Positions 6,478 through 14,022 of a stretch of 17,657 nucleotides of DNA are shown here, piece after piece. The notes beneath the pieces were generated by a model, which was not told the DNA's origin, did no database searches, and saw only the letters and a program-made list of their open reading frames with translations. The stretch comes from JBBAFB01 sp041655595. Its GTDB lineage: Bacteria > Bacillota > DULZ01. A program made the translations under genes and the position numbers. The stretch covers positions 1 through 17,657 of the forward strand of contig JBBAFB010000032.1 of the NCBI GenBank assembly GCA_041655595.1. The letters run 5' to 3'. The first letter of the stretch is position 1, and each line of letters opens with the position of its first letter.

Positions 6478-8310
6478 CTACCGACCAATTTCATGTGCAG
6501 CCACCAAGTGTTTCAACCCGCCGGGCACAAAAGCTTCTACCAGAATACCTTCTTCTAAATAATTTACTGCTAGCACCTGGGCATCTTTATAAAGCATGCC
6601 CAATAGCTGCCCTTCGTCGTGGGGCAAGAGCAGTTTCATTTGCTGACCGGTTTGGCTCAACTCCTTAGCCAAAAGCCCCAACAACTTTTCGATTCCGGCT
6701 CCGGTTTTCGCCGAAACCTCCACATAGGGATGTCCCGGATACAGAAAAACGCCTTTCCCTTCGGTTAACAAATCTAATTTATTAAAAACCAAAATTAAGG
6801 GCTTATCCAAAACCCCTAGTTCCGCCAAAACATCCTCGACTGCCTGCATTTGTTCCATAAATTGAGGGTGAGATACATCCACTACATGTAGTAGCAAATC
6901 AGCCTCCCGGACCTCCTCCAAAGTAGCTTTAAAAGCAGAGACCAACTGGTGGGGTAGCTTTTGGATAAAGCCCACTGTATCTGCCACCAAAATTTCCTGG
7001 CCGGTGGGCAATAAAATCCCCCTAATGGTGGAATCCAGAGTTGCAAACAAATGATTTGCCCCTGGATCTTCCTTGCCAAAATCTACAGTTGAAGGGGAAG
7101 CCAATTCTAAAAGCTTGTAGCGTAGGGTGGATTTCCCTGCATTAGTATAGCCTACCAGAGATACCAGGGGAACATCTCTTTTGCCCTTAGTTACCTGTCT
7201 TTGTCTGCTGACTTGCTCCAATTGCTTCTCCAAATCGGAAATTCTTCTTTGAATATGTCTCCTGTCTTTTTCTAATTTAGTTTCCCCAGGCCCTCTCGTT
7301 CCAATACCTCCCGCCAAACGAGACAGTTCTGTGCCAAACCCGGTTAAACGGGGCAGCAGATAGTTTAACTGGGCCAACTCAACCTGAATTTTACCTTCCC
7401 TGGAACGGGCCCTTTGGGCGAAGATATCTAAAATTAAACCTGTGCGATCTAGGATTTTACAATTTAAAACTCCTTCCAAATTCCGCATTTGCACGCCGGT
7501 CAGTTCCGTATCAAAGACCACCAAGTTAATCCTTTTTGTCCTAATTATAAATGCCAGCTCTTCCGCTAAACCCCTTCCTATATATAAAGCGTTATCAGGA
7601 CGCTCCCTAGTCTGCAAAAAGCTATCTATTACCTGAGCCCCTGCTGCCATAGCTAGTTCTTTTAGCTCAGCCAAGGATTCCTCGGCAGTCAAAATGCCTT
7701 TTACCTGTTTTCTCAGTTCCACACCTACTGCCAAAGCCCTCTCAACGGTTTCATCATAAAGGGGCGGTTCTTGTTTGGCCAGCTCTGCCTCGATTTCCCT
7801 AACTACCTCTAAGTAATTAAAGTTGACGGCCTCCTGAATACCCAGGGGCCCATATAAAAGGCCTGCTTTTAAATCCCCTGCTGCATTAATAAACCCCACC
7901 CATAAATCTTGAAAAATCCCTTCTTTAACACCAATTGCCACCATGGCATCCAAGGACATGGCCTTTAATGTGCCTACATCAATCTCCGACAAATGGCCAG
8001 AGCTCCCGGGATGAGTATGAATTAAACGCAGGCCGCTTAAGCGCTGCTCTCCCCGCCGACTGCTTAAATCAGGCAAAGACACCTTGCCCCGATCCCCGGC
8101 GGCGACCCCCGCTACCTGCCCTCTTCTATTAAGATAAACTCCCAGCTCAACATTTAAAATGCTTGTCAGCCTGACCAATTCAGCAATTAATTCCTGAGAA
8201 ATTAACTGACCCTGGGCTACTTTAAAATCATACAATAACTCCAATTGCTCCAAATAATAGTTTTTGATACCCCCGATTTCCCCGTAAATTATTTTCTGAA
8301 TAGCAGCCAC
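6478..8310 (-). CDS. hflX: GTPase HflX with N-terminal JAMM/MPN-like domain
   Basis: HflX binds 50S and 70S ribosomes and splits stalled or hibernating ribosomes using GTP. At 610 residues it is much longer than the classical form of about 420-430. The HflX core begins near residue 186 with the N-terminal domain, the glycine-rich linker GGIGTRGPGETKLE (334-347) and a coiled segment. The GTPase domain follows: G1 GYTNAGKST (387-395), G3 DTVGF (444-448), G4 NKLD (510-513) and G5 SAK (533-535). The extra N-terminal part carries HTHP (98-101), S108 and D111 in the exact spacing of a JAMM metalloprotease motif, with E55 as a possible catalytic glutamate. The annotated start is GTG at 8310, with AGGA 5 bases upstream. 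A stronger AAGGAG instead sits 8 bases before an ATT codon at 8301, so the start is uncertain by three codons. The gene follows pdxY by 26 bases. HflX is certain; protease activity is inferred. Confidence 0.93.
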   Translation of the reverse strand: MAAIQKIIYGEIGGIKNYYLEQLELLYDFKVAQGQLISQELIAELVRLTSILNVELGVYLNRRGQVAGVAAGDRGKVSLPDLSSRRGEQRLSGLRLIHTHPGSSGHLSEIDVGTLKAMSLDAMVAIGVKEGIFQDLWVGFINAAGDLKAGLLYGPLGIQEAVNFNYLEVVREIEAELAKQEPPLYDETVERALAVGVELRKQVKGILTAEESLAELKELAMAAGAQVIDSFLQTRERPDNALYIGRGLAEELAFIIRTKRINLVVFDTELTGVQMRNLEGVLNCKILDRTGLILDIFAQRARSREGKIQVELAQLNYLLPRLTGFGTELSRLAGGIGTRGPGETKLEKDRRHIQRRISDLEKQLEQVSRQRQVTKGKRDVPLVSLVGYTNAGKSTLRYKLLELASPSTVDFGKEDPGANHLFATLDSTIRGILLPTGQEILVADTVGFIQKLPHQLVSAFKATLEEVREADLLLHVVDVSHPQFMEQMQAVEDVLAELGVLDKPLILVFNKLDLLTEGKGVFLYPGHPYVEVSAKTGAGIEKLLGLLAKELSQTGQQMKLLLPHDEGQLLGMLYKDAQVLAVNYLEEGILVEAFVPGGLKHLVAAHEIGR

Positions 8311-8336
8311 TCCTTTCCTAAGGTTGTTAAAGCTTA

Positions 8337-9221
8337 CTAATCAATTATTTCGTAACTGGAGGAAATAGCAGGCAAATTCAAACTGCCCAAAACCCTTTCC
8401 AAAAAAACTCCCTCCCTCTCCGGCTGCTGACTGCCATAACTGGCTCGAATGGCCCCGGTAATAAACTGAACTCCCCGGTCCATTGCTAAGGGTAGGCTAT
8501 CACCCTGAAGCAGACTGCCAACCAAAACACTGGTGAAGGTATCCCCGGCTCCGGGATAATGGGCGGGCACATAGATACAAGTAACCTTCCAAAAGCGGCC
8601 GTCCCCCTTATTGTAGGCGATCACACTGGTTTTATGCTGAGGCTGACTTTTACCCCGATAGGGAACGCTGGTTATGATGGCTGTCTCCGGCCCCATCTCC
8701 GTTAATCTGACCAGCCATTCTTTCATTTCTGCTAAGGTTATATCTGTTCGATAGGGTTCGTTTAACAAAAAAGTTGCTTCCGTAAAATTTGGAGTGATCA
8801 AATTTGCCTTAGCTACTAAATGCTTCATCTCTGTGATCATTTCATCTGTCATGGTGCTGTAAAGCCTGCCATTATCCCCCATAGCAGGATCCACCACTAC
8901 CAGGGGATTATTATGGGAAAAACGATCAATAAAATCCGCGATGATTTGTATTTGCTTTGGCGAGCCCAAAAACCCGCTGTAAATACAATCGAATTCTATT
9001 TGTAGCTGATCCCAATGATTAACTGTACTTTCCATAAAATCGGTTAAATCTACAAAGCTATATCCTTCAAAGCCTCCCGTATGGGTAGATAGCACGGCAG
9101 TGGGCATACTGCAGACCTGGGCCCCCATGGTGGATAGGATTGGTATCACCACCGCTAGGGATGTCCTCCCAAAGCCTGATAAATCATGAATTGCCGCCAC
9201 TCTTTTTATTTGTCTTTTCAT
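8337..9221 (-). CDS. pdxY: Pyridoxal/pyridoxamine kinase
   Basis: This ribokinase-fold enzyme phosphorylates pyridoxal or pyridoxamine with ATP in the vitamin B6 salvage pathway, in the cytoplasm. The 294-residue length fits. The N-terminus has the IHDLSGFGRTSL segment, followed by PTAVLSTHTGG (40-50), which contacts substrate in this family. VVVDPAMGDNG (108-118) and TPNFTEA (143-149) are ATP- and metal-site motifs. GAGD (224-227) supplies the anion hole and the catalytic D227. The hflX gene follows 26 bases downstream and a radical SAM gene lies upstream, so the three may be cotranscribed. The substrate preference between pyridoxal and pyridoxamine, and from the related hydroxymethylpyrimidine kinase ThiD, cannot be decided from sequence alone, but the motif spelling favours PdxY. 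Confidence 0.9.
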   Translation of the reverse strand: MKRQIKRVAAIHDLSGFGRTSLAVVIPILSTMGAQVCSMPTAVLSTHTGGFEGYSFVDLTDFMESTVNHWDQLQIEFDCIYSGFLGSPKQIQIIADFIDRFSHNNPLVVVDPAMGDNGRLYSTMTDEMITEMKHLVAKANLITPNFTEATFLLNEPYRTDITLAEMKEWLVRLTEMGPETAIITSVPYRGKSQPQHKTSVIAYNKGDGRFWKVTCIYVPAHYPGAGDTFTSVLVGSLLQGDSLPLAMDRGVQFITGAIRASYGSQQPEREGVFLERVLGSLNLPAISSSYEIID

Positions 9222-9299
9222 TTTTCACTACGACCTTTCCGTTGATTTTAGTTGATTGATCAGTTGATAAGCTAGTCAGATTACAGGCATTCTTTTGAG

Positions 9300-9327
9300 G
9301 TTTTTCAGCCTTCGGTCTTCGGCTAAA
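9300..9327. repeat. Degenerate 7-bp periodic repeat at the end of the radical SAM gene
   Basis: On the minus strand: TTTAGCC, GAAGACC, GAAGGCT, GAAAAAC. The block overlaps the radical SAM stop codon (9323-9325) and can form a weak stem (AGCC with GGCT) without a U-run. Confidence 0.45.
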
Positions 9328-10249
9328 CCACCCTATAAGTCTTTAGCCCCTTGCGGTCTATAACCTCCACCTCTGAATCCTGCTGCAATTTTTGAAATAT
9401 ATCTTCCCTTTCCTCGTGACCCCTGCTTTCTAAAAAACTGGTTACCTCATGCTGATTCATGGGATGTCTTTTAATAATACTTAAGATAGCTTCGTAATCA
9501 TCTTCTATATCACTATAGAAATCTGAGGCCAATGGGCCGGCAATGGAGGTACCACCCAAAGTTTTTTCCGCCAGCAACAGGCTTTCCCCATCAACTTGCT
9601 CTACCCAGCTTTCCGCTGTACCCCTAACAGGGGAATTTATAAATAAGCGACTATAATTAATGGGTTCTAACAACTCCTTAAACCGCCGTAAGGCCGCTTG
9701 ATCATCATTTAACCCTTTAACCAGCATAATCTCCAGCCACAGCTCTCCTTGATATGTTTTTGAAAAATCCACCAGCCCCTGATACATAGTTTGAAACTTG
9801 ATGGTACCTAAGGGCCTGTTGATTTTTTTAAAGCTTGCTTCATCATAGGCATCCAAGGAGGGCATCACAATATCTGCCTCACTTAAAGCTTCCTTCACTT
9901 CCTCCTGAGCTAAAAGTCCACCATTTGTAATCACTACAGTAGGTTTATTCGTCAGACTTTTTAGGCCTCGAATTAGCTTCCTAAGACCCAAGTATAGAGT
10001 TGGCTCTCCCTCCCCCACGATAGACACCACATCAAAGGGGAGCCCTGAAGCCAAGTAAGCCTTCAACTCCGCTAAAATATCCGCCACAGGGAAATACATC
10101 TCCCTATGTCTTTTCATGGTACGAGTTGGCCCAAGCTGGCAATAAACACAGGAATAATTACAGGCTTTCTTGGGAATGGGGCTAATCCCCAGGGACAAGC
10201 CCAAGCGCCTAGAGGAAACAGGGCCAAAAAGATATTGATAAGTTGTCAT
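9323..10249 (-). CDS. Radical SAM protein with C-terminal winged-helix-like region
   Basis: This is a radical SAM enzyme that would use a [4Fe-4S] cluster to cleave S-adenosylmethionine; its reaction is unknown. With the chosen start it has 308 residues. The cluster motif is CNYSCVYC (C30, C34, C37), preceded by FGPVSSRRLGLSLGISPIP, a signature of the COG0731-type Fe-S oxidoreductases. GEGEPTL is the SAM-binding GGE-like motif. The last 60 or so residues (IKRHPMNQHEV to the end) read like a winged helix. Three starts are possible: GTG 10258, ATG 10255 and ATG 10249. I chose 10249 because AGGTGAT lies 4 bases before it, whereas the other two overlap that ribosome site. An extended -10 promoter lies upstream. 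pdxY follows after 101 bases. The family is sure; the function is not known. Confidence 0.85.
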   Translation of the reverse strand: MTTYQYLFGPVSSRRLGLSLGISPIPKKACNYSCVYCQLGPTRTMKRHREMYFPVADILAELKAYLASGLPFDVVSIVGEGEPTLYLGLRKLIRGLKSLTNKPTVVITNGGLLAQEEVKEALSEADIVMPSLDAYDEASFKKINRPLGTIKFQTMYQGLVDFSKTYQGELWLEIMLVKGLNDDQAALRRFKELLEPINYSRLFINSPVRGTAESWVEQVDGESLLLAEKTLGGTSIAGPLASDFYSDIEDDYEAILSIIKRHPMNQHEVTSFLESRGHEEREDIFQKLQQDSEVEVIDRKGLKTYRVV

Positions 10250-10278
10250 TAACATCACCTGCCCAAAAGCTTTATTTT

Positions 10279-10287
10279 ATTATAACA
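10279..10287 (-). promoter_or_regulatory. Extended -10 promoter for the radical SAM gene
   Basis: On the minus strand TGTTATAAT (10287-10279) is an extended -10 element, about 30 bases before the ATG at 10249. No good -35 is present, which is usual for extended -10 promoters. Confidence 0.55.
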
Positions 10288-10353
10288 TAATTTAAGGAAC
10301 TTCTTTTCTTTTCCTGGTACCCCTTTTATGTCCTGAAAAGATTAACTTAGAAA

Positions 10354-10403
10354 CGAGCAAAATAGGGTGCTCGGTCATGGCCAATTGGGCCCCTACTAGG
10401 GGC
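10354..10403. promoter_or_regulatory. Cluster of three inverted repeats between divergent genes
   Basis: CGAGCA (10354-10359) pairs with TGCTCG (10368-10373); CCAATTGG (10381-10388) is a perfect palindrome; GCCCCT (10389-10394) pairs with AGGGGC (10398-10403). All lie just upstream of the SCP2-gene promoter and outside its predicted transcript. They could be operators or a remnant of a structured element; the function is unknown. Confidence 0.4.
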
Positions 10404-10412
10404 AGGCAGTGA

Positions 10413-10442
10413 TTGACATCGGCCTTCAATCAATGGTAAAAT
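10413..10442 (+). promoter_or_regulatory. Sigma-A promoter for the SCP2-domain gene
   Basis: A perfect -35 TTGACA (10413-10418), an 18-base spacer and -10 TAAAAT (10437-10442). Transcription would begin near 10449, leaving a leader of about 57 bases before the ATG at 10506. Confidence 0.7.
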
Positions 10443-10505
10443 TAAACAAAGAGGCAGTGTTTTTTGTTGCTTCGGGATTTAAAATTAAAAAAAGGGGGAG
10501 TCGAA

Positions 10506-10904
10506 ATGAGTTTTCCATTGAAAAATGATGTGGAAAGAGCTGATCAGTTTTTTTTAGATTTTCTTAGGTCTTTGATGAAAAACCCAGAAACTGCAGCAGC
10601 TTGGTGTGGCTTAGGAATGGTTGTCGGTGTAAAAATGCAAGACTTGAACTTAGGTTATACTATCAGATGTACCCCCGAAGGAGTTATTGCGGAATCCGGT
10701 TACCCGGAAAACCCTGACACAGGTATTTCCTTTACCAGTGACACCTTCCATGACCTTTTTACCGGAGAGATTAATGCAATTATGTCCCTCGCCTCGGGGA
10801 AGATTTCTATTAGCGGTTCTACCAAGAATATGCTCAAGCTCTCCAATGTTTTACCGCAAACATATGAAGTTTATGAAAAGTATTTAAAAGAAAGTATGGT
10901 TTAA
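10506..10904 (+). CDS. SCP2 sterol-carrier-domain protein
   Basis: This 132-residue protein looks like a stand-alone SCP2 domain, a small fold with a hydrophobic tunnel that binds lipids or other hydrophobic ligands. Supporting features are the N-terminal helix, the central strands (VGVKMQDLNLGYTIRC), the segment ISFTSDTFHDLFTGEINAIMSLASGKISISG, which matches the usual 'dl..G..d...a...Gki.i.G' pattern of the family, and the C-terminal helix. I start at ATG 10506 because AAAGGGGGAG lies directly upstream; an in-frame TTG at 10464 has no ribosome site. It is the only plus-strand gene, has its own promoter, and ends at a shared terminator facing dctM. The ligand and role are unknown. The family call is likely but rests on pattern only. 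Confidence 0.75.
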   Translation: MSFPLKNDVERADQFFLDFLRSLMKNPETAAAWCGLGMVVGVKMQDLNLGYTIRCTPEGVIAESGYPENPDTGISFTSDTFHDLFTGEINAIMSLASGKISISGSTKNMLKLSNVLPQTYEVYEKYLKESMV

Positions 10905-10907
10905 ACA

Positions 10908-10941
10908 AGGCGGGATAAGGGAATATGGTTTTATCCCGCCT
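10908..10941. terminator. Hairpin after the SCP2 gene
   Basis: AGGCGGGATAA (10908-10918) pairs perfectly with TTATCCCGCCT (10931-10941), loop 12 nt, beginning 3 bases after the SCP2 stop codon. There is no strong U-run in either direction, so it may act with the second hairpin at 10947-10975. Confidence 0.55.
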
Positions 10942-10946
10942 CCGAT

Positions 10947-10975
10947 AAAATGGGACAAGATTCTTGTCCCATTTT
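10947..10975. terminator. Bidirectional intrinsic terminator between SCP2 gene and dctM
   Basis: AAAATGGGACAA (10947-10958) pairs with TTGTCCCATTTT (10964-10975) over 12 bp with a 5-nt loop. The A/T ends give a U-run on both strands, strongest for plus-strand transcripts. The dctM stop codon (10975-10977) touches its right edge. Confidence 0.8.
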
Positions 10976-12258
10976 TATTTAATCAAATTGGGTAAAAAGG
11001 TGATAAATTGCGGCACAAAAGCAAAGATTAAAACTGCAATCATTTGTACAATAAGGAATGGCCACACCCCTTTTACGATACGATCAAATTTAAGACCAGT
11101 TATAGCACATGCGGTAAAAAGATTATAGCCAAAGGGAGGAGTCACAAAACCAACCACAATATTGATTACAAACAGTACCCCTAAGTGTAATGGATCCAAA
11201 CCCAATTGCAGGCCGAGAGGAATGACAATCGGTGCCATAATAATAATTGCGGCAATATTATCCAATAGGGCTCCCACCAAGAGCAAGAAGAAGTTCAGCA
11301 TTAGAAGGTAAACTATTGGACTGTTAACATATTGCATTAAAAAGCTAACAATTGAATTCGAAACCTGGGTGGTAGACATAAGCCAAGAAAGTACATTGGC
11401 AACTGCCACAATAAAGCAAATCATTGCGGATGTTTCCATGGATTTGATCAGTATTGTCGGCAGATCCTTAAGTTTAAGTTCGCGATATACCACAAAACCG
11501 ACAATAAGGCTATATAACACACCAACTGCAGCCGCCTCGGTAGGTGTAAAAATCCCACCATAAATACCGCCCAAAATTAGAACCGGAAGAAATAAAGCCC
11601 CCAGCCCCGACCAGGTAGACTTCAAGACATTTATCCACGAAAATTCATTTTCCGAACTGTGCTCGATGATCGCCGGACTTCTTTTAGCTATCACCATGTT
11701 TACCATAATTAAAAGTAAAGCAATAAAAACACCCGGAAGAACCCCTCCTAAAAACATATCGGTAACAGAAATATTCATGGTTACCCCATAAATTATCATC
11801 GGAATACTGGGAGGAATTATAGGTCCAAGGGCGCCGGCCGCAGCCACTAGGCCGCCTGCTGTTTCCTTGGTGTAACCTTTTTGTACCATGGAAGGAATAA
11901 TAATGGTGCCAATAGCCGCCACAGTCGCCGGGGCCGAGCCTGATATTGCAGCAAAGACAACGCAAGATAGAATCGCCACAATGCCCAGTCCGCCTGAACG
12001 GCTGCCCACAAGACTTTCAGCCCAATTTACCAGTCTTTTGGATATGCCGCCGCTTGCCATCAGGTTCCCCACCAAAATAAACAAAGGTATAGCCAAAAGC
12101 GGAAAGGAATCCAGCCCGGTTACCATACGCTGCGCGATTAAAATTAAGGGTTTTATATTGGTTATCGCCAAAAAACCAATACTTGACAAACCAATGGCAA
12201 AGGCAACAGGGACACCCAGGAAGATCAAAAGAAACATTGTTAAGAATAAATAACCCAT
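10975..12258 (-). CDS. dctM: TRAP transporter large permease subunit (DctM)
   Basis: DctM is the large membrane subunit of a tripartite ATP-independent periplasmic (TRAP) transporter, which couples solute uptake to an ion gradient, usually sodium. The 427-residue protein is almost entirely hydrophobic, with about 11-13 membrane segments. It shows the family motifs around GSAPATVAAIGTIIIPSM, GALGPIIPPSIPMIIYG, TPTEAAAVGVLYS and the C-terminal GFVTPPFGYNLF. Its ATG overlaps the dctQ stop by one base (TAATG), indicating translational coupling. A bidirectional terminator ends the operon. TRAP systems most often import carboxylates or related organic acids; the actual substrate cannot be read from this subunit. 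Identification is sure. Confidence 0.96.
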   Translation of the reverse strand: MGYLFLTMFLLIFLGVPVAFAIGLSSIGFLAITNIKPLILIAQRMVTGLDSFPLLAIPLFILVGNLMASGGISKRLVNWAESLVGSRSGGLGIVAILSCVVFAAISGSAPATVAAIGTIIIPSMVQKGYTKETAGGLVAAAGALGPIIPPSIPMIIYGVTMNISVTDMFLGGVLPGVFIALLLIMVNMVIAKRSPAIIEHSSENEFSWINVLKSTWSGLGALFLPVLILGGIYGGIFTPTEAAAVGVLYSLIVGFVVYRELKLKDLPTILIKSMETSAMICFIVAVANVLSWLMSTTQVSNSIVSFLMQYVNSPIVYLLMLNFFLLLVGALLDNIAAIIIMAPIVIPLGLQLGLDPLHLGVLFVINIVVGFVTPPFGYNLFTACAITGLKFDRIVKGVWPFLIVQMIAVLIFAFVPQFITFLPNLIK

Positions 12259-12752
12259 TAGCCGTTGACCCCCTTCACCGCTTTATCAACTAGTATCTGG
12301 ATAAAATTAAAAAACGAATAAAGAATGATCAAAATACCGGTTACGGGTATTGCCAAGTATACCAGCGAAATATTTAGTCCCATAGCCGGACTCAGCTGGG
12401 TTTTTACTGTAAAGACCATATTAAAACCCTCTTTTACTAAGACTACGGACATTATGATGATAAGGGCCTGGATAACAAAATCCAAAGATTCTTGAATTTT
12501 AGCAGGAAAAAGATCAAACAATGCGGTTACCCTGGCATGGCCGTTATTTTTCACACAAAATGATGCCGCCAAAAGGTTTGCCCAAATAAAAGTATACCGT
12601 GCCAGTTCCTCCGTCCAGGATAACGAGTTGTTTAAAACATATCTAGTGTATACCTGGGCTATACATGAAATAATCATAATCGAAAAGGTTATCACGATTA
12701 AAAAGCCGCCGACATAGTCCACCCACTTTTCGATTTTCTGCAGTAACTTCAT
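12258..12752 (-). CDS. dctQ: TRAP transporter small permease subunit (DctQ)
   Basis: DctQ is the small membrane subunit that pairs with DctM. The 164-residue protein has four hydrophobic segments. A DctQ-type motif occurs around the second segment (SLSWTEELARYTFIWANLLAASF), with the conserved WxEELxR core. I start at ATG 12752 because GGGGAT lies 6 bases upstream; the in-frame GTG at 12764 has no ribosome site before it. The gene is separated from dctP by a spacer containing a perfect 14-bp hairpin and overlaps dctM by one base. Identification is sure. Confidence 0.93.
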   Translation of the reverse strand: MKLLQKIEKWVDYVGGFLIVITFSIMIISCIAQVYTRYVLNNSLSWTEELARYTFIWANLLAASFCVKNNGHARVTALFDLFPAKIQESLDFVIQALIIIMSVVLVKEGFNMVFTVKTQLSPAMGLNISLVYLAIPVTGILIILYSFFNFIQILVDKAVKGVNG

Positions 12753-12770
12753 AGCGATCCCCACAATCTT

Positions 12771-12809
12771 TTTGCGAGTTTACCTTCAACAGGCCGGTAA
12801 ACTCGCAAA
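12771..12809. repeat. Perfect 14-bp hairpin between dctP and dctQ
   Basis: TTTGCGAGTTTACC (12771-12784) pairs exactly with GGTAAACTCGCAAA (12796-12809), loop 11 nt. It lies 43 bases after the dctP stop in the direction of transcription, with no long U-run. It probably stabilises dctP mRNA or limits read-through, giving more binding protein than permease. Confidence 0.75.
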
Positions 12810-12852
12810 GTTGATATAATAGTCCTGATTTAAATGACCTTGCTGATGATTA

Positions 12853-13908
12853 TTACTTTTTCAGTTCCTCCAAGGCTGCCATTAGTTCATCCACTAAAGC
12901 ACTACCGATGGTGGTTTTTTGTTCTTCGTAGAAGGTTGCTAGTGCTTCCTGGAAAGCACCATAATCAACATCTTCCACAGCTTTCATTCCATTGTCCTTC
13001 AATACCTGTAGCTGGACAAGTTCATTCTCAGCAATAAAATCTCTGAGTTCATTGCCCGCATCAACTGCGGCCTCTTTTACCATATTCTGCTGCTCCGAAC
13101 TAAGATTTTTCCAGACTGAATCGGACATACAAAGAATTAAAGGTGAATAGAAGTGACCTGTCATAGAAATATAATCGGCCAGCTCATAAAAGCGGTTGGC
13201 TGCAAGCACACTTAGCGGCAAATCTACGCCATCAATCGTTTTTTGTTGCAGACCGGGTATTGTTTCGGAATAAGCCATGGGTACGGCATTTACACCTAGG
13301 GCCTTATAGGTTGCCATATACATCTTAGTTTCCATGCTACGGATTTTTTTGCCTACAAGGTCACTGGGAACCCTTGCCCCGCTTCCATTCGTTACTAAAT
13401 GCCTGAAACCCCCCACACCCCAAGCCAAAGGCTCCACACCAGAACCCTTAAATGAGGCCAAAACCTTCTGCCCAACGGGGCCATCTAAAACCCTATTTGC
13501 TGTGTCGTAATCCGGGAATAAGAAGGGTAGATCAAACAAAGCTGCAGCCGGGACAAAAACACTGGCATAGGAATTTGTCATTACGCCCATATCAACCGTG
13601 CCTATTTTCATCCCTTCGAACATTTCCCTTTCCTGACCAAACTGGCCGCCGGTGATAACTTCAATTTTTATTGTTCCATTGCTTCTTTGTGCAACATTTT
13701 CAGCAAAATTGGCAGCAAAACGATGATAGGGGTCATTCATGTCCGGTGAACTAACGTGAGCAACTTGAATCACCTTGGGAGCCGGAGCCGGGGTAGAAGT
13801 TTCATCCGTCTGCGGCGGGCCCTCCTTGTTCCCACAACCTGCAACAGCAACTAAGGATAATAACAACATTCCCACCAGAAATAAAACCAAGCTTTTAGAT
13901 CTTTTCAT
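12853..13908 (-). CDS. dctP: TRAP transporter solute-binding lipoprotein (DctP)
   Basis: DctP is the extracytoplasmic solute-binding protein of the TRAP system. It starts with a lipoprotein signal (KR, hydrophobic stretch, lipobox VAGC with C25), as expected for a Gram-positive anchor, followed by a proline- and threonine-rich linker to about residue 45. The mature domain has the family blocks GGQFGQEREMFEGMKIGTVDMG (about 87-108) and GKKIRSMETKMYMATYKALGVNAVPM (186-211). R190 occupies the position of the arginine that usually salt-bridges a substrate carboxylate. A strong Shine-Dalgarno (GGGGGAAAG) precedes the ATG. The gene lies 114 bases after the methyltransferase gene and first in dctP-dctQ-dctM. 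Conserved R190 supports an organic-acid substrate, but its identity is not visible. Confidence 0.95.
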   Translation of the reverse strand: MKRSKSLVLFLVGMLLLSLVAVAGCGNKEGPPQTDETSTPAPAPKVIQVAHVSSPDMNDPYHRFAANFAENVAQRSNGTIKIEVITGGQFGQEREMFEGMKIGTVDMGVMTNSYASVFVPAAALFDLPFLFPDYDTANRVLDGPVGQKVLASFKGSGVEPLAWGVGGFRHLVTNGSGARVPSDLVGKKIRSMETKMYMATYKALGVNAVPMAYSETIPGLQQKTIDGVDLPLSVLAANRFYELADYISMTGHFYSPLILCMSDSVWKNLSSEQQNMVKEAAVDAGNELRDFIAENELVQLQVLKDNGMKAVEDVDYGAFQEALATFYEEQKTTIGSALVDELMAALEELKK

Positions 13909-14022
13909 AATTTACACTTTCCCCCTTAATGTTTAATGTATCTAGGTTTTATCTCCACCTTTTGATGGAGTTTACCCCGATTAAAGATTGAATCTGGTGA
14001 TTTTTAAAAAATCAAATCAATA

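Noticed and set aside
9222..9299. TTGAT/ATCAA-rich spacer as a promoter or operator for pdxY
   Set aside because: No -10 and -35 pair with acceptable spacing was found; the repeats are weak and A/T-rich.
11888..12253. Plus-strand open frame inside dctM
   Set aside because: It is antisense to a certain membrane protein gene and has no recognisable domain; typical shadow frame.
13953..13970. Short hairpin upstream of dctP as an attenuator or riboswitch
   Set aside because: Only about 5 bp of stem and no match to a known riboswitch pattern.
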